Source: GCA-003244245 sp050699635 (lineage in GTDB: Bacteria; Actinomycetota; Actinomycetes; Mycobacteriales; Pseudonocardiaceae). From it: a DNA stretch of 64,000 bases. Every line of letters starts with the position of its first letter. The first letter of the stretch is position 1. The notes below the pieces were generated by a model, which saw only the letters and a list, made by a program, of their open reading frames with translations, had not been told where the DNA came from and did no database searches. This document shows, one piece after another, positions 51,571-60,468 of the stretch. A program made the translations under genes and the position numbers. Location of the stretch: assembly GCA_050699635.1 (NCBI GenBank), contig JBOHFK010000008.1, positions 1 to 64,000 on the forward strand, read 5' to 3'.

Positions 51571-52473
51571 GTGAGTATCGAGCTGTATCAAATCAATGAG
51601 CCTCCCAGCGGGCTGGGTATGGTACTTGTGCACTCCCTGACCGGATTTGTCGATGCCGGCCACGCGGGCGGCTTGGCGGTTGCCCATCTGCTGGCCACCC
51701 TGGAGCACCGTGTAGTCGCCACCTTCGACATCGACCAGCTGCTGGATTACCGCTCCCGCCGACCCCTCATGCTCTTCGAGGAGGATCGGTGGGCGGCTTA
51801 TGAGCAGCCCGAGTTGGTGCTCTACGAGGTTGAGGACTGCGCGGGTACCAGGTTCTTGCTACTGACCGGCCCGGAGCCGGATCTGCAGTGGGAGCGGTTT
51901 GCTAGCGCGATCCGTGAGCTGGTCGAGCGCTTCGGGATCGGGCTGACCGTCGGTCTGGGGGCGGTGCCGATGGCAGTTCCGCACACCCGGCCAGCGACGG
52001 TGACTGCGCACGCGACGCGTCGCGAGTTGATCTCCGGCTATCAGCGGTGGTTCAACACCATGCAGATCCCCGGTCACGCTGGGGCGCTGGTAGAGCTGCG
52101 GCTCGGCGAGGTGGGACACGACGCGATGGGCTTTGTGGTACATGTGCCGCATTACCTGGCACGGGCCGAGTATCCGGAATCGGCTCGCGGTCTGTTGGAG
52201 CACCTGGCTCGCAGCAGCGGATTGAGCTTGCCTGTGGACGCCCTGCTCCCCGCCGCACAGCGGGCGCTCGCCGAGGTCAACGAACAGGTAGCCCGTTCCC
52301 CCGAGAGCATGTCAGCGGTGGCCGACCTGGAGACACATTTCGACGCCCTCATGAACGACTCCCCCCAGCGGCCCTTACTGCCCAGCGGCACCGGGCCGTT
52401 ACCCACCGGTGATGAGATCGCCGCGGAGCTCGAGCAGTTCCTCGCCGAGCAGGACGGCTCATCCGGGAGCTAA
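51571..52473 (+). CDS. PAC2 family protein
   Basis: A 300-aa PAC2 (proteasome-assembly-chaperone-like) protein, the Rv2714 type, function unknown. Recognised by LVHSLTGFVDAGHAGGLAVA then HLLATLEHRVVATFDIDQLL, DYRSRRPLM, LLLTGPEPDLQWERF and GLGAVPMAVPHTRP. The C-terminus is helical and acidic. GTG 51571 starts the conserved region. It is followed by a hairpin shared with the convergent htrA-like gene. Confidence 0.9.
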   Translation: MSIELYQINEPPSGLGMVLVHSLTGFVDAGHAGGLAVAHLLATLEHRVVATFDIDQLLDYRSRRPLMLFEEDRWAAYEQPELVLYEVEDCAGTRFLLLTGPEPDLQWERFASAIRELVERFGIGLTVGLGAVPMAVPHTRPATVTAHATRRELISGYQRWFNTMQIPGHAGALVELRLGEVGHDAMGFVVHVPHYLARAEYPESARGLLEHLARSSGLSLPVDALLPAAQRALAEVNEQVARSPESMSAVADLETHFDALMNDSPQRPLLPSGTGPLPTGDEIAAELEQFLAEQDGSSGS

Positions 52474-52474
52474 C

Positions 52475-52507
52475 CCGGATCTACCCGCCGACCGGAGGTA
52501 GGTCCGG
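52475..52507. terminator. Bidirectional terminator between PAC2 and HtrA genes
   Basis: An 11-bp stem (52475-52485 with 52497-52507, 10 of 11 paired) and 11-nt loop occupy most of the 45-bp gap between two convergent genes. Confidence 0.6.
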
Positions 52508-52518
52508 TTCGCTGAAGC

Positions 52519-53598
52519 TCAACCACCGGCCAACTGACCGAGGGTCACCATGACAGTGCGCGGGTTGCCCTGTGGGCCGGTCAGGCTGACTCGGACCGTT
52601 TGCCCTGGGTCGAGGTTGGCCAGCACCTCGGCGAGGTCGGAGGCCTGATGCACGGGAGTGTTGTTGACCGCAGTGATCACTTCGCCGACCTGGATCCCTG
52701 CCGCTGCAGCCGGGCCGCCGGGGTTCACGCGGAGTATTCCCATTCCGGATGGCTTGCCGCCCGAGCTGACGATGGTGACCACTCGCACACCCAACTCGGC
52801 GCGATGAGAGTTGACCACATGGCCACCATGGGCGATGAGCTGCCCCGCGATGTCGGTGACGAGATTGCTGGGAATCGCAAACCCAATGCCCGGCGCCGCC
52901 GAGCCCCCACCACCCCCGGCCTGAGGCTCAAGCGCAGCCAGCGTCGGTATGCCGATGACGTTGCCAGTCAGGTCGACGAGCGCCCCGCCGCTGTTGCCCG
53001 GGTTGATCGCGGCGCTGGTCTGGATGACATCCGGCAGCGTCGCGCCGGGACCTTCCCCGGCGGGTTCGGTGACGGTGCGGCCAGTGGCCGAGACGATGCC
53101 ATTGGTGACGCTGCCGGTCAGCCCAAGGGGGTTGCCCATGGCCATCACGATCTCGCCGACCTGCAACTTGGTGGAATCACCGAAGTGCGCTGGCTGCAGC
53201 GACGACGGCGGCTCATCGAGCTTGATCACGGCGAGATCGTCGGGCGGGTAGGCACCGACCAATGTCGCCGGGACCGTCTTCGGGCTATCCGCCAGCCGCA
53301 CCTGGAACTTCGTCGCCCGACCCACGACGTGGGCATTGGTGACAATGTTGCCCTTGGTGTCGAAGACAACGCCGGAGCCGAGGCCACGATCTGTATTGAT
53401 CTGCACGACGGACGGCAGCACCTTGGTTACCACGCTGATGTAAGCCTGCTCCAGTGCGGGCGCATTCGCGGGCACCAACGACGAATTGGACGTAGTCTGC
53501 GCGGCGGCACATCCAGCCAGGAAGATCGCCGCAATGCTCAGCAGGAGCAAGCCATGACAAGCGAACGGTGCACGAGCGGCACCCTTCGATGCGGTCAC
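52519..53598 (-). CDS. HtrA/DegP-type serine protease lipoprotein with PDZ domain
   Basis: A 359-aa trypsin-like S1C protease for envelope quality control. The N-terminus is a lipoprotein signal with lipobox LAGCAAA. Catalytic triad: His in VTNAHVVG, Asp in YPPDDLAVIKL, Ser in INPGNSGGALVD. A PDZ domain fills the C-terminal 90 residues (AELGVRVVTIV, AAGIQVGEVITAVNNTPVHQ). GTG 53598 was chosen because GGAGG lies seven bases upstream. The PDZ should bind exposed C-termini of misfolded proteins on the outer face of the membrane. Confidence 0.92.
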   Translation of the reverse strand: MTASKGAARAPFACHGLLLLSIAAIFLAGCAAAQTTSNSSLVPANAPALEQAYISVVTKVLPSVVQINTDRGLGSGVVFDTKGNIVTNAHVVGRATKFQVRLADSPKTVPATLVGAYPPDDLAVIKLDEPPSSLQPAHFGDSTKLQVGEIVMAMGNPLGLTGSVTNGIVSATGRTVTEPAGEGPGATLPDVIQTSAAINPGNSGGALVDLTGNVIGIPTLAALEPQAGGGGGSAAPGIGFAIPSNLVTDIAGQLIAHGGHVVNSHRAELGVRVVTIVSSGGKPSGMGILRVNPGGPAAAAGIQVGEVITAVNNTPVHQASDLAEVLANLDPGQTVRVSLTGPQGNPRTVMVTLGQLAGG

Positions 53599-53715
53599 GG
53601 CATCACCTCCGAGATCCTCAGGCGCAGCACCCCTGCCCGCGCGTTCCCGCAACTTCGTCTAGCCCCGGCCGCCATGGGCGAACGGCCAACGCATCAATTG
53701 CAATTTCGCACAGTT

Positions 53716-56538
53716 TCAGCTGCAGCCGCTGGTCGAACCGCAGCCCTCACAAACGTAGCAGGATCCCGCAGGCCGCATCTTTGTCCCGCACGTCATGCAC
53801 AGCGGCGCGTCAGCAGCTTTACCCAGCTGCAGCTCCACGAGCTCAGTGGAACTACCCACGTAAACCGGCGCTGGCCGAGCCTGTGCCATCGGTGCGGGCG
53901 TGCTCGAATCCACCGAGGTACGCAGCGACTCGACATCGACATCCCTGTCCGTATCGGCGCCATAGTCAGCAGACACCCGGGTAGTGCGCTCTTCCGCCGA
54001 CAGAATGCCCAGTTGATCGCGCTTGTCCTTGGGCAGATGGTCCAGGGCAATTCGACGGAACAGGTAGTCCACCACGCTCGTCGCCATCCGGACATCGGGA
54101 TCGTCGGTCATCCCCGCAGGTTCAAAGCGCATGTTCACGAATTTCGAGACATACGTCTCCAACGGAACACCGTACTGCAGCGCTATCGAGATCGCCATCG
54201 AGAACGCGTCCATAACACCGGCCAGCGTGGAACCCTGCTTGGACATCTTCACGAAGATCTCGCCGAGCCCGCCATCCGGATAAGACCCCCCCGTCAGATA
54301 ACCCTCGGCACCGCCAACAGTGAAGGACACCGTCTCGCTGGGCCGCTTCTTGGGCAGCCGCTTGCGCACGGGCCGGGCTTCGACCGCAACCTTATCCGCT
54401 ACAGTAGCGGTAGACTTCGCGGTGGACAGTGGTTGGCCCACCTTGCAGTTATCCCGATAGATCGCCAGGGCCTTGAGCCCCATCTTCCATGACTGAAGGT
54501 AGATCTCTTCGACGTCGGCCACGACGGCCGTCTCCGGCATATTAACCGTCTTGCTGATGGCTCCCGAGATGAATGGCTGGGTGGCCGCCATCATCCGGAC
54601 GTGACCCATCGGCGAAATAGCCCGCTCCCCCATCGCGCAATCAAACACCTCGTAATGTTCTGGACGCAGCCCTGGAGAATTGATCACGTGGCCATGCTCT
54701 GCGATGTATTCGACAATGGCTTCGCTCTGTTCTTTCTGGTACCCTAACGCCGCAAGCGCCTTAGGAACGGTCTTGTTCACGATCTGCATGGATCCGCCGC
54801 CGACAAGCTTCTTGAACTTGACGAGCGAGAAGTCCGGCTCGATTCCCGTGGTATCACAATCCATCATAAAACCAATAGTGCCAGTCGGCGCTAATACACT
54901 GGCCTGAGCATTTCTCCAACCATTTTTCTCGCCGATCCGCATGCCGTCCTGCCAGGCCTTCGTCGCCGCCTTCTGCACGGCGCGGTCATTATGGTCATAG
55001 GTACGGATCAAATCGTTGGCGGCGGCGTGTTTGCGCATCACCCGCTGATGCGGTTCGGCGTTGCGCGCATAGCCCTCATACGGTCCGACAACCCCAGCGA
55101 GCTCAGCAGATCGTTTGTATGCAGTGCCAGTCATCAGCGAGGTGATCGCCGCGGCCAGTGCGCGCCCACCATCCGAGTCATAGGCATGCCCAGTGGCCAT
55201 CAGCAAGGCGCCAAGGTTGGCATAGCCGATTCCGAGCTGCCGGAACGTCCTCGTGGTGTCTCCTATGGTCTCTGTCGGGAAATCGGCGAAACAGATCGAG
55301 ATGTCCATGGCGGTGATGACCAGTTCCACCGTCTTGACGAACAACTCGGCATCAAACGTGAGATCCTCGCGGAGGAACTTCATCAGATTGATCGAGGCAA
55401 GGTTGCAGCTCGAGTTATCGAGGTGCAGGTACTCGCTGCAGGGATTGGACGCTGTGATACGTCCGGACTCCGGACAGGTGTGCCAGTCATTGATCGTACC
55501 GTCGTACTGCAGGCCCGGATCAGCGCATTCCCAGGCAGCCTTCGTAATATCACGGAAAAGATCCCTGGCCCGCACTGTCTCGATTATTTCCCCCGTTGTT
55601 CGGGCGCGCAGACCGAACTCACCATCGATCTCCACTGCCCGCATGAACTCATCGGAGACACGGACCGAGTTGTTCGCGTTCTGATACTGCACCGAGGTGA
55701 TGTCCTTGCCACCGAGATCCATGTCGAACCCGGCATCACGGAGCACCCGGATCTTGCGCTCTTCGGATGCTTTGGTCTGCACGAACTCGGCGATATCGGG
55801 ATGATCGACGTCGAGCACCACCATCTTGGCAGCTCGACGGGTAGCACCACCTGACTTGATGGTGCCCGCCGAAGCATCCGCTCCGCGCATGAAGCTCACC
55901 GGCCCGGACGCGGTACCGCCGGAGGAGAGCAGTTCCTTTGAAGAACGAATACGGGACAGATTCAGACCTGCACCCGAACCGCCCTTGAAGATCAGCCCCT
56001 CTTCCCGATACCAGTTGAGAATCGAGTCCATAGTATCGTCAACAGAAAGGATAAAACAGGCTGACACTTGTTGCGGGGAGGTGGTGCCGACGTTGAACCA
56101 AACCGGGGAGTTGAAGCTGAACACCTGATGCAGCAGCATCCAGGTCAGCTCCTGCGAGAAGATTTCCTGATCGGTATCGGTGGCGAAGTATCCATGCTGA
56201 ACACCGGCGGCGGTGTAGGTCATCACCACTCGATCGATCAGCTGGCGCAGGCTCGACTCGCGCTGCTCACTGCCCACCGCACCGCGGAAGTACTTACTCG
56301 TCACGATGTTGACCGCGTTGACCGACCAGAAGTCGGGGAACTCGACGCCGCGTTGTTCAAAGTTGACCGTGCCATCTCGCCAGTTCGTCATCACCACGTC
56401 CCGGAGCTGCCACGTCACCTCGTCATAGGGATGCCGGTGCTCGGTGGTGTAGACCCGCTCTAGCCGCAGCGCACGCTGGGGCTGCGCAGCGGGCGGAGAT
56501 CCCACAATGCCGGCCGGAGTCCCTACGGTGTCGGTCAT
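53716..56538 (-). CDS. nrdJ: Class II (B12-dependent) ribonucleoside-diphosphate reductase
   Basis: A 940-aa NrdJ that makes deoxyribonucleotides using adenosylcobalamin. Catalytic motif NPCSEYLHLDN holds the thiyl Cys and the active-site Glu; GGSGAGLNLSRIRSSKELLS and SAPTGTIGFM-like VLAPTGTIGFMMDCDTTGIE are class signatures. The C-terminus carries the redox/zinc cluster CMTCGTKMRPAGSCYVCEGC plus CS. No intein is present. It lies downstream of nrdR with 102 bp between them, so a nrdR-nrdJ operon repressed by NrdR is likely. Oxygen-independent, so it works with or without air. Confidence 0.95.
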   Translation of the reverse strand: MTDTVGTPAGIVGSPPAAQPQRALRLERVYTTEHRHPYDEVTWQLRDVVMTNWRDGTVNFEQRGVEFPDFWSVNAVNIVTSKYFRGAVGSEQRESSLRQLIDRVVMTYTAAGVQHGYFATDTDQEIFSQELTWMLLHQVFSFNSPVWFNVGTTSPQQVSACFILSVDDTMDSILNWYREEGLIFKGGSGAGLNLSRIRSSKELLSSGGTASGPVSFMRGADASAGTIKSGGATRRAAKMVVLDVDHPDIAEFVQTKASEERKIRVLRDAGFDMDLGGKDITSVQYQNANNSVRVSDEFMRAVEIDGEFGLRARTTGEIIETVRARDLFRDITKAAWECADPGLQYDGTINDWHTCPESGRITASNPCSEYLHLDNSSCNLASINLMKFLREDLTFDAELFVKTVELVITAMDISICFADFPTETIGDTTRTFRQLGIGYANLGALLMATGHAYDSDGGRALAAAITSLMTGTAYKRSAELAGVVGPYEGYARNAEPHQRVMRKHAAANDLIRTYDHNDRAVQKAATKAWQDGMRIGEKNGWRNAQASVLAPTGTIGFMMDCDTTGIEPDFSLVKFKKLVGGGSMQIVNKTVPKALAALGYQKEQSEAIVEYIAEHGHVINSPGLRPEHYEVFDCAMGERAISPMGHVRMMAATQPFISGAISKTVNMPETAVVADVEEIYLQSWKMGLKALAIYRDNCKVGQPLSTAKSTATVADKVAVEARPVRKRLPKKRPSETVSFTVGGAEGYLTGGSYPDGGLGEIFVKMSKQGSTLAGVMDAFSMAISIALQYGVPLETYVSKFVNMRFEPAGMTDDPDVRMATSVVDYLFRRIALDHLPKDKRDQLGILSAEERTTRVSADYGADTDRDVDVESLRTSVDSSTPAPMAQARPAPVYVGSSTELVELQLGKAADAPLCMTCGTKMRPAGSCYVCEGCGSTSGCS

Positions 56539-56640
56539 CCCTCGTCCCTCTCTATCGCGGTGTGCATACTCCCGGGTCCGGGTCTCCCGTCCGGAGCACC
56601 TCGGATGCTGTGTGGTGCTTTCGTCGGCGACTACGAGTCC

Positions 56641-57129
56641 TCAGGTCCCCTCCGGCTCCTCCTCGCAGCGTCGCAACGGGTGGCCTGGCAGATCGCGCAA
56701 ATCGCGGATCTCCTTCTCGAAGTCCTCGATCGAGGAGAACGACCGGTACACGCTGGCGAACCGTAGGTACGCCACCTCGTCCAGATCCCGTAGCGGGCCA
56801 AGGATGGCCAACCCCACCTCCTGGCTGGGCACCTCAGCGCTGCCCAAGGACCTGATGCTCTCTTCAACCCGATGCGCAAGCTGTTGCAGCGCGTCCTCCT
56901 CCACCGGTCGTCCCTGGCAGGCCCGGCGTACCCCGCGGACCACCTTGTCGCGACTGAACGGCTCGGTGACCCCTGAGCGTTTCACCACGGCCAGTACCAG
57001 TTCCTCCACTGTGGTGAATCGCCGACCGCATTCCGGGCACGATCGGCGCCGCCGGATCGCCTGACGATCCACCACCTCGCGGGAGTCGACGACTCGCGAA
57101 TCAGAGTGCCGGCAGAACGGACAGCGCAT
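56641..57129 (-). CDS. nrdR: Transcriptional repressor NrdR
   Basis: A 162-aa ATP-cone repressor of ribonucleotide reductase genes. Zinc ribbon MRCPFCRHSDSRVVDSRE with CPECGRRFTT (two CxxC pairs), then the ATP-cone SGVTEPFSRDKVVRGVRRAC and YLRFASVYRSFSSIEDFEKE. ATG 57129 is the universal start (MRCPFC). The acidic C-terminal tail (CEEEPEGT) is short. Upstream gene of nrdJ. Confidence 0.95.
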   Translation of the reverse strand: MRCPFCRHSDSRVVDSREVVDRQAIRRRRSCPECGRRFTTVEELVLAVVKRSGVTEPFSRDKVVRGVRRACQGRPVEEDALQQLAHRVEESIRSLGSAEVPSQEVGLAILGPLRDLDEVAYLRFASVYRSFSSIEDFEKEIRDLRDLPGHPLRRCEEEPEGT

Positions 57130-57254
57130 GCTCCTCACCCCTGCCTCTGCGTCATGCCATGCGACCAAGTCCGTCGGGTGACCAACGGCAAGACTGCCCA
57201 CCCGTGACGCTCAAGCCGTGATACCCAACAGATGGTCGAACAACATCTCTGTAA

Positions 57255-57270
57255 CTACTATATGTTGGGG
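57255..57270. promoter_or_regulatory. Possible NrdR box upstream of nrdR
   Basis: ACTATATGTTGG (57257-57268) agrees with 9 of 12 central positions of the NrdR consensus ACACTATATATAGTGT. It is one of few AT-rich spots in the 214-bp leader of nrdR. A convincing second box at the usual spacing was not found, so this is weak. Confidence 0.3.
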
Positions 57271-57343
57271 TACTCCCATCTGTCGAGCCGCCACAGCGAG
57301 TAGCCTCTGCCGCAATCGGCTGCCGGTCCTACGGCGGATTCGG

Positions 57344-57856
57344 CTACCGTCCGGCTGGGACCTGTAACTGCTGGTCAGGGTTTACCGCGGAGCCCACCAG
57401 GCCGTTCAGCTGCAGAATCCGTTCCACCACCGCGCGTTGGTCGGACCGGGGCGCTACCCGGGCCGCTACATCCCACACGGTCTCGCCTGCGCCTACTCGG
57501 GCCACCGCCGTGTGGGTGGGAAGCCCTGCTTCCCTGGCCTGACCGAGGTAACTCAGGCCGCCGACCACAACCATCGTCACCATGGCGGCCGCAACCAACC
57601 GCAATACCGGTCTAGACAGCGCCCGTCTAGACAGCGCCCGCGCCGGACGCGCCGCAGGAGCCAGCACCCGCTGGTGCGCCGGAGAGGGCGCCTGCCGCCG
57701 TCGCACGACAGGCGGCATGGGCATCGGTGGCACCGGAAGCGGCCGGAGGAGCACCGCCGACCGGACCGGCCTGGTACCCCGTGATGGGACCTGCGCGCCG
57801 CCTGCCGTCCCATCCTTCGCGACAAACCTATTGCCCAACTGTGCCGATGCCGTCAT
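57344..57856 (-). CDS. LysM membrane protein divergent from lexA (ChiZ-like)
   Basis: A 170-aa protein: Pro/Arg-rich cytoplasmic N-terminus, one membrane span (VLRLVAAAMVTMVVVGGLSY, about residues 84-103), and a C-terminal LysM domain (VARVGAGETVWDVAARVAP, LQLNGLVGSAVNPDQQLQVP) that binds peptidoglycan. Its position, next to and divergent from lexA with nrdR on the other side, is that of mycobacterial Rv2719c/ChiZ, an SOS-induced cell-division inhibitor. An SOS box lies 26 bp upstream of its start (57882-57897), so damage induction is likely. Confidence 0.85.
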   Translation of the reverse strand: MTASAQLGNRFVAKDGTAGGAQVPSRGTRPVRSAVLLRPLPVPPMPMPPVVRRRQAPSPAHQRVLAPAARPARALSRRALSRPVLRLVAAAMVTMVVVGGLSYLGQAREAGLPTHTAVARVGAGETVWDVAARVAPRSDQRAVVERILQLNGLVGSAVNPDQQLQVPAGR

Positions 57857-57881
57857 CGAGACTCCTCAGCTGCGAGTATCA

Positions 57882-57897
57882 TCGAACGCGGGTTCGA
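57882..57897. promoter_or_regulatory. SOS box (LexA operator), perfect
   Basis: TCGAAC-GCGG-GTTCGA matches the actinobacterial LexA operator (TCGAACNNNNGTTCGA) exactly. Closest to the LysM gene start at 57856. Confidence 0.9.
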
Positions 57898-57961
57898 TCG
57901 AACTGTTGAGCGGTGTCTATCACGGTGGTCCGACAGAATCAGTGACCACACGGCGTGTTGT

Positions 57962-57977
57962 TCGAACAGATGTTTGA
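57962..57977. promoter_or_regulatory. SOS box (LexA operator), one mismatch
   Basis: TCGAAC-AGAT-GTTTGA fits the LexA consensus with one change. It lies 80 bp after the first box, on the lexA side, and probably mediates autoregulation of lexA. Confidence 0.8.
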
Positions 57978-58019
57978 TCTTTGGCCAGAGGGCGGTTAGC
58001 GTCAGCCTCGCGACGGGCC

Positions 58020-58094
58020 GGCCCAATCCGACTCGGCCCAGTTCGCTCTGGCCCAGTTCGATCTGGCCCAGTTCGATCTGGCGCAGTCCGACAG
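58020..58094. repeat. Five 15-bp tandem repeats in the lexA leader
   Basis: Units at 58020, 58035, 58050, 58065 and 58080 of the type GGCCCAGTTCGATCT; the middle two are identical, the outer ones diverged. They end 17 bases before the lexA start codon. Most units hold a TTCGA half of the SOS motif but no complete operator. Confidence 0.9.
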
Positions 58095-58111
58095 TGATCC
58101 AAGGAGGAACG

Positions 58112-58939
58112 GTGGGACAACAGCGAAACGACGAGCCGGAGGTGACCGGCTCCGGCGACCCGCGCCAGAATCGGAGCGACCAGGGACGAAGCGACCAGAG
58201 GCAGGGCGACCAGAGGCAGGGCGACCAGGAGCGAAGTGCGCCCGGTCTGAGCAACACCGCACAGATGCACACCTTCCCCGATCTCGAAGACGGCACCAGC
58301 GAGAGCCTCACCCCTCGCCAGCGACGGGTTCTTGAGGTGATCCGGGAGTGGGTGGAACGCTTGGGCTACCCACCGAGCGTGCGGGAAATCGGCGAAGCGG
58401 TCGGCCTCACCTCCACGTCATCGGTCGCGCACCAGCTGCGCGCGCTGGAGCGCAAGGGATACCTCCGTCGTGACCCCAACCGTCCCCGGGCAGTCGGTGT
58501 CCGGCCGGCCGACAACCCGCCGGATGCCACCGAGGAGACCCTCAACGGCGAGCCCGCCCGCCCCAGCCCCGTCTTCGTTCCGGTAGTCGGCCGGATCGCC
58601 GCCGGTGGTCCAGTGCTTGCCGAGCAGGTGATCGAGGACGTCTTCCCGCTGCCGAAAGAAATCGTTGGTGAGGGCTCGCTGTTCTTGTTGCGGGTCACCG
58701 GTGATTCCATGATCGACGCGGCAATCACCGATGGGGACTGGGTGGTCGTGCGCCAACAGCCCAACGCCGAGAACGGTGACATCGTCGCCGCCATGATCGA
58801 CGGCGAGGCGACCGTGAAGACCTTCAAACGCCGTGATGGGCATCTCTGGTTGCTGCCACACAACGCTGCCTACGAGCCGATCCCTGGAGACGATGCAACC
58901 GTGCTCGGCCGGGTGGTGGCAGTCCTGCGGCGGCTGTGA
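58112..58939 (+). CDS. lexA: LexA repressor with a repetitive N-terminal extension
   Basis: A 275-aa SOS repressor. The winged helix is LTPRQRRVLEVIREWVERLG then YPPSVREIGEAVGLTS; the S24 peptidase half has the cleavage-site region VGRIAAGGP, the Ser in RVTGDSMIDAAI and the Lys in EATVKTFKRR. The first 60 residues are a Gln/Asp/Arg-rich extension with repeats (SDQRQGDQRQGDQ) encoded by 15-bp repeats around 58177-58230; E. coli LexA is 202 aa. GTG 58112 has AAGGAGGA just upstream. Two SOS boxes precede it. Confidence 0.93.
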   Translation: MGQQRNDEPEVTGSGDPRQNRSDQGRSDQRQGDQRQGDQERSAPGLSNTAQMHTFPDLEDGTSESLTPRQRRVLEVIREWVERLGYPPSVREIGEAVGLTSTSSVAHQLRALERKGYLRRDPNRPRAVGVRPADNPPDATEETLNGEPARPSPVFVPVVGRIAAGGPVLAEQVIEDVFPLPKEIVGEGSLFLLRVTGDSMIDAAITDGDWVVVRQQPNAENGDIVAAMIDGEATVKTFKRRDGHLWLLPHNAAYEPIPGDDATVLGRVVAVLRRL

Positions 58940-58976
58940 ACCGCGGCTGTGAAGAATCTCAGGGCCGTTCGGGCTG

Positions 58977-60404
58977 TCAGGTCTTGACCAGGTATTCGGC
59001 CAGCGCCCCTGCGAGGTCGGCCCGCACCCGCGCGCGCAGCCGGGTGCCGTCTTCGGTGTGGTCGGTGGCCAGCATCTCGCCTTCGGCGTGTACCCGGGCG
59101 ACCAGGGCGCCCTGGGTCCACGGCAGCAATGCGTCCACCTCAACCTGCGGTTGCGGCAATGCATCGGCAATCCTCTGGAGCAGGCCAGCAATACCAGCCC
59201 CGGTGTGCGCAGAGACGAACGATGCCTCGGGCAGCAGGCAGCGCAACCGCGACAGCGCGAATTCCTCGGAGGCGTCGATCTTGTTCACCACCACGAGTTC
59301 GCGCGGCATCGGCGCGTCATGCCCATCGGTGATCTCGCCGAGTACCTCGCGTACCGCCTCTACCTGCCGCTCTGGCATCGGATCAGCGCCGTCCACGATG
59401 TGCAGCAGGAGGTCCGCGTCGGCCGTCTCCTCCAGGGTGGAGCGGAACGCCTCCACCAGCTGGTGCGGCAGGTGACGGACGAAACCGACGGTGTCGGTCA
59501 GTGTGTACTCCTGCCCATGTGGCGTGGTGGCTCGGCGGGTGGTGGGGTCCAGGGTGGCGAACAAGGCGTCCTGCACCAATACGTCGGCGCCGGTGATCGC
59601 GTTGAGCAAGCTGGACTTACCCGCGTTGGTGTAGCCAACGATGGCCACCGTGGGTACCTCATTGGCGCGCCTGCGCCCCCGCTTCGTGTCGCGGACCGTA
59701 CGCATCGCGGCGATCTCCCGGCGTAGCTTGGCCAGGCGCCGGTGGATGCGTCGCCGGTCGGTCTCCAGCTTGGTCTCACCCGGGCCGCGGGTGCCCACCC
59801 CACCGCTGGCACCGCCGCCGGCACCGCCGGCCTGCCGGGACAGCGACTCCCCCCAGCCCCGCAGCCGCGGCAGGAAATAACTCAACTGGGCCAGCTCGAC
59901 CTGCGCCTTGCCCTCCTTGGAACGGGCGTGCTGGGCGAAGATATCCAGGATCAACGCGGTCCGATCGATGACCTTGACCTTGAGTTTGGCCTCCAACTGC
60001 CGCAACTGGCCTGGGGTGAGCTCACCGTCACAGATCACCGTGTCGGCAGCGGTGCTCAGTACCCGTTCGCGCAGCTCGATGACCTTGCCGGAGCCGATAT
60101 AGGTTGCCGGGTCGGGGCGCTCGCGGCGCTGGACGAGCGCATCGAGCACCTGTGATCCGGCAGTCTCGGCAAGGCGGGCCAGTTCGGCCAGCGATGCGTC
60201 GGCCTCGGCAGCGGAACCATCGGTCCACACTCCGACGAGGACCACGCGCTCCAGGCGCAACTGCCGGTATTCGACCTCGGTGACATCAACGAGTTCGGTG
60301 GACAGGCCCGGCACGCGACGCAACGCCGTGCGCTCCGCAAGATCCAGCTCACCTCGGGAGGTAGCGCCGGGATCACGGGACGGAAGAATCGGTGAGGTTG
60401 TCAT
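58977..60404 (-). CDS. hflX: Ribosome-associated GTPase HflX
   Basis: A 475-aa GTPase that splits stalled ribosomes. N-terminal domain (VVLVGVWTDGSAAEADASLA, TYIGSGKVIELRERV, LSYFLPRLRGWGESLSRQAG), then the G domain: VAIVGYTNAGKSSLLNAI (G1), LTDTVGFV (G3) and VVVNKIDAS (G4). A long Gly-rich linker (GGAGGGASGGVGTRGPGE) precedes the G domain. ATG 60404 chosen (MTTSPILPSR). Next gene upstream on the strand is dapF. Confidence 0.94.
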   Translation of the reverse strand: MTTSPILPSRDPGATSRGELDLAERTALRRVPGLSTELVDVTEVEYRQLRLERVVLVGVWTDGSAAEADASLAELARLAETAGSQVLDALVQRRERPDPATYIGSGKVIELRERVLSTAADTVICDGELTPGQLRQLEAKLKVKVIDRTALILDIFAQHARSKEGKAQVELAQLSYFLPRLRGWGESLSRQAGGAGGGASGGVGTRGPGETKLETDRRRIHRRLAKLRREIAAMRTVRDTKRGRRRANEVPTVAIVGYTNAGKSSLLNAITGADVLVQDALFATLDPTTRRATTPHGQEYTLTDTVGFVRHLPHQLVEAFRSTLEETADADLLLHIVDGADPMPERQVEAVREVLGEITDGHDAPMPRELVVVNKIDASEEFALSRLRCLLPEASFVSAHTGAGIAGLLQRIADALPQPQVEVDALLPWTQGALVARVHAEGEMLATDHTEDGTRLRARVRADLAGALAEYLVKT

Positions 60405-60468
60405 ACGCCTCTCATCGTGACACGTTCTGGCCGGCAACGACCAATGGAATTCCCGGCGACGTGCGGTG

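Noticed and set aside
57130..57343. Cobalamin riboswitch in the nrdR-nrdJ leader
   Set aside because: Known in Streptomyces upstream of nrdRJ, but no B12-box-like sequence is seen in this 214-bp leader and it is short for the full riboswitch plus promoter.
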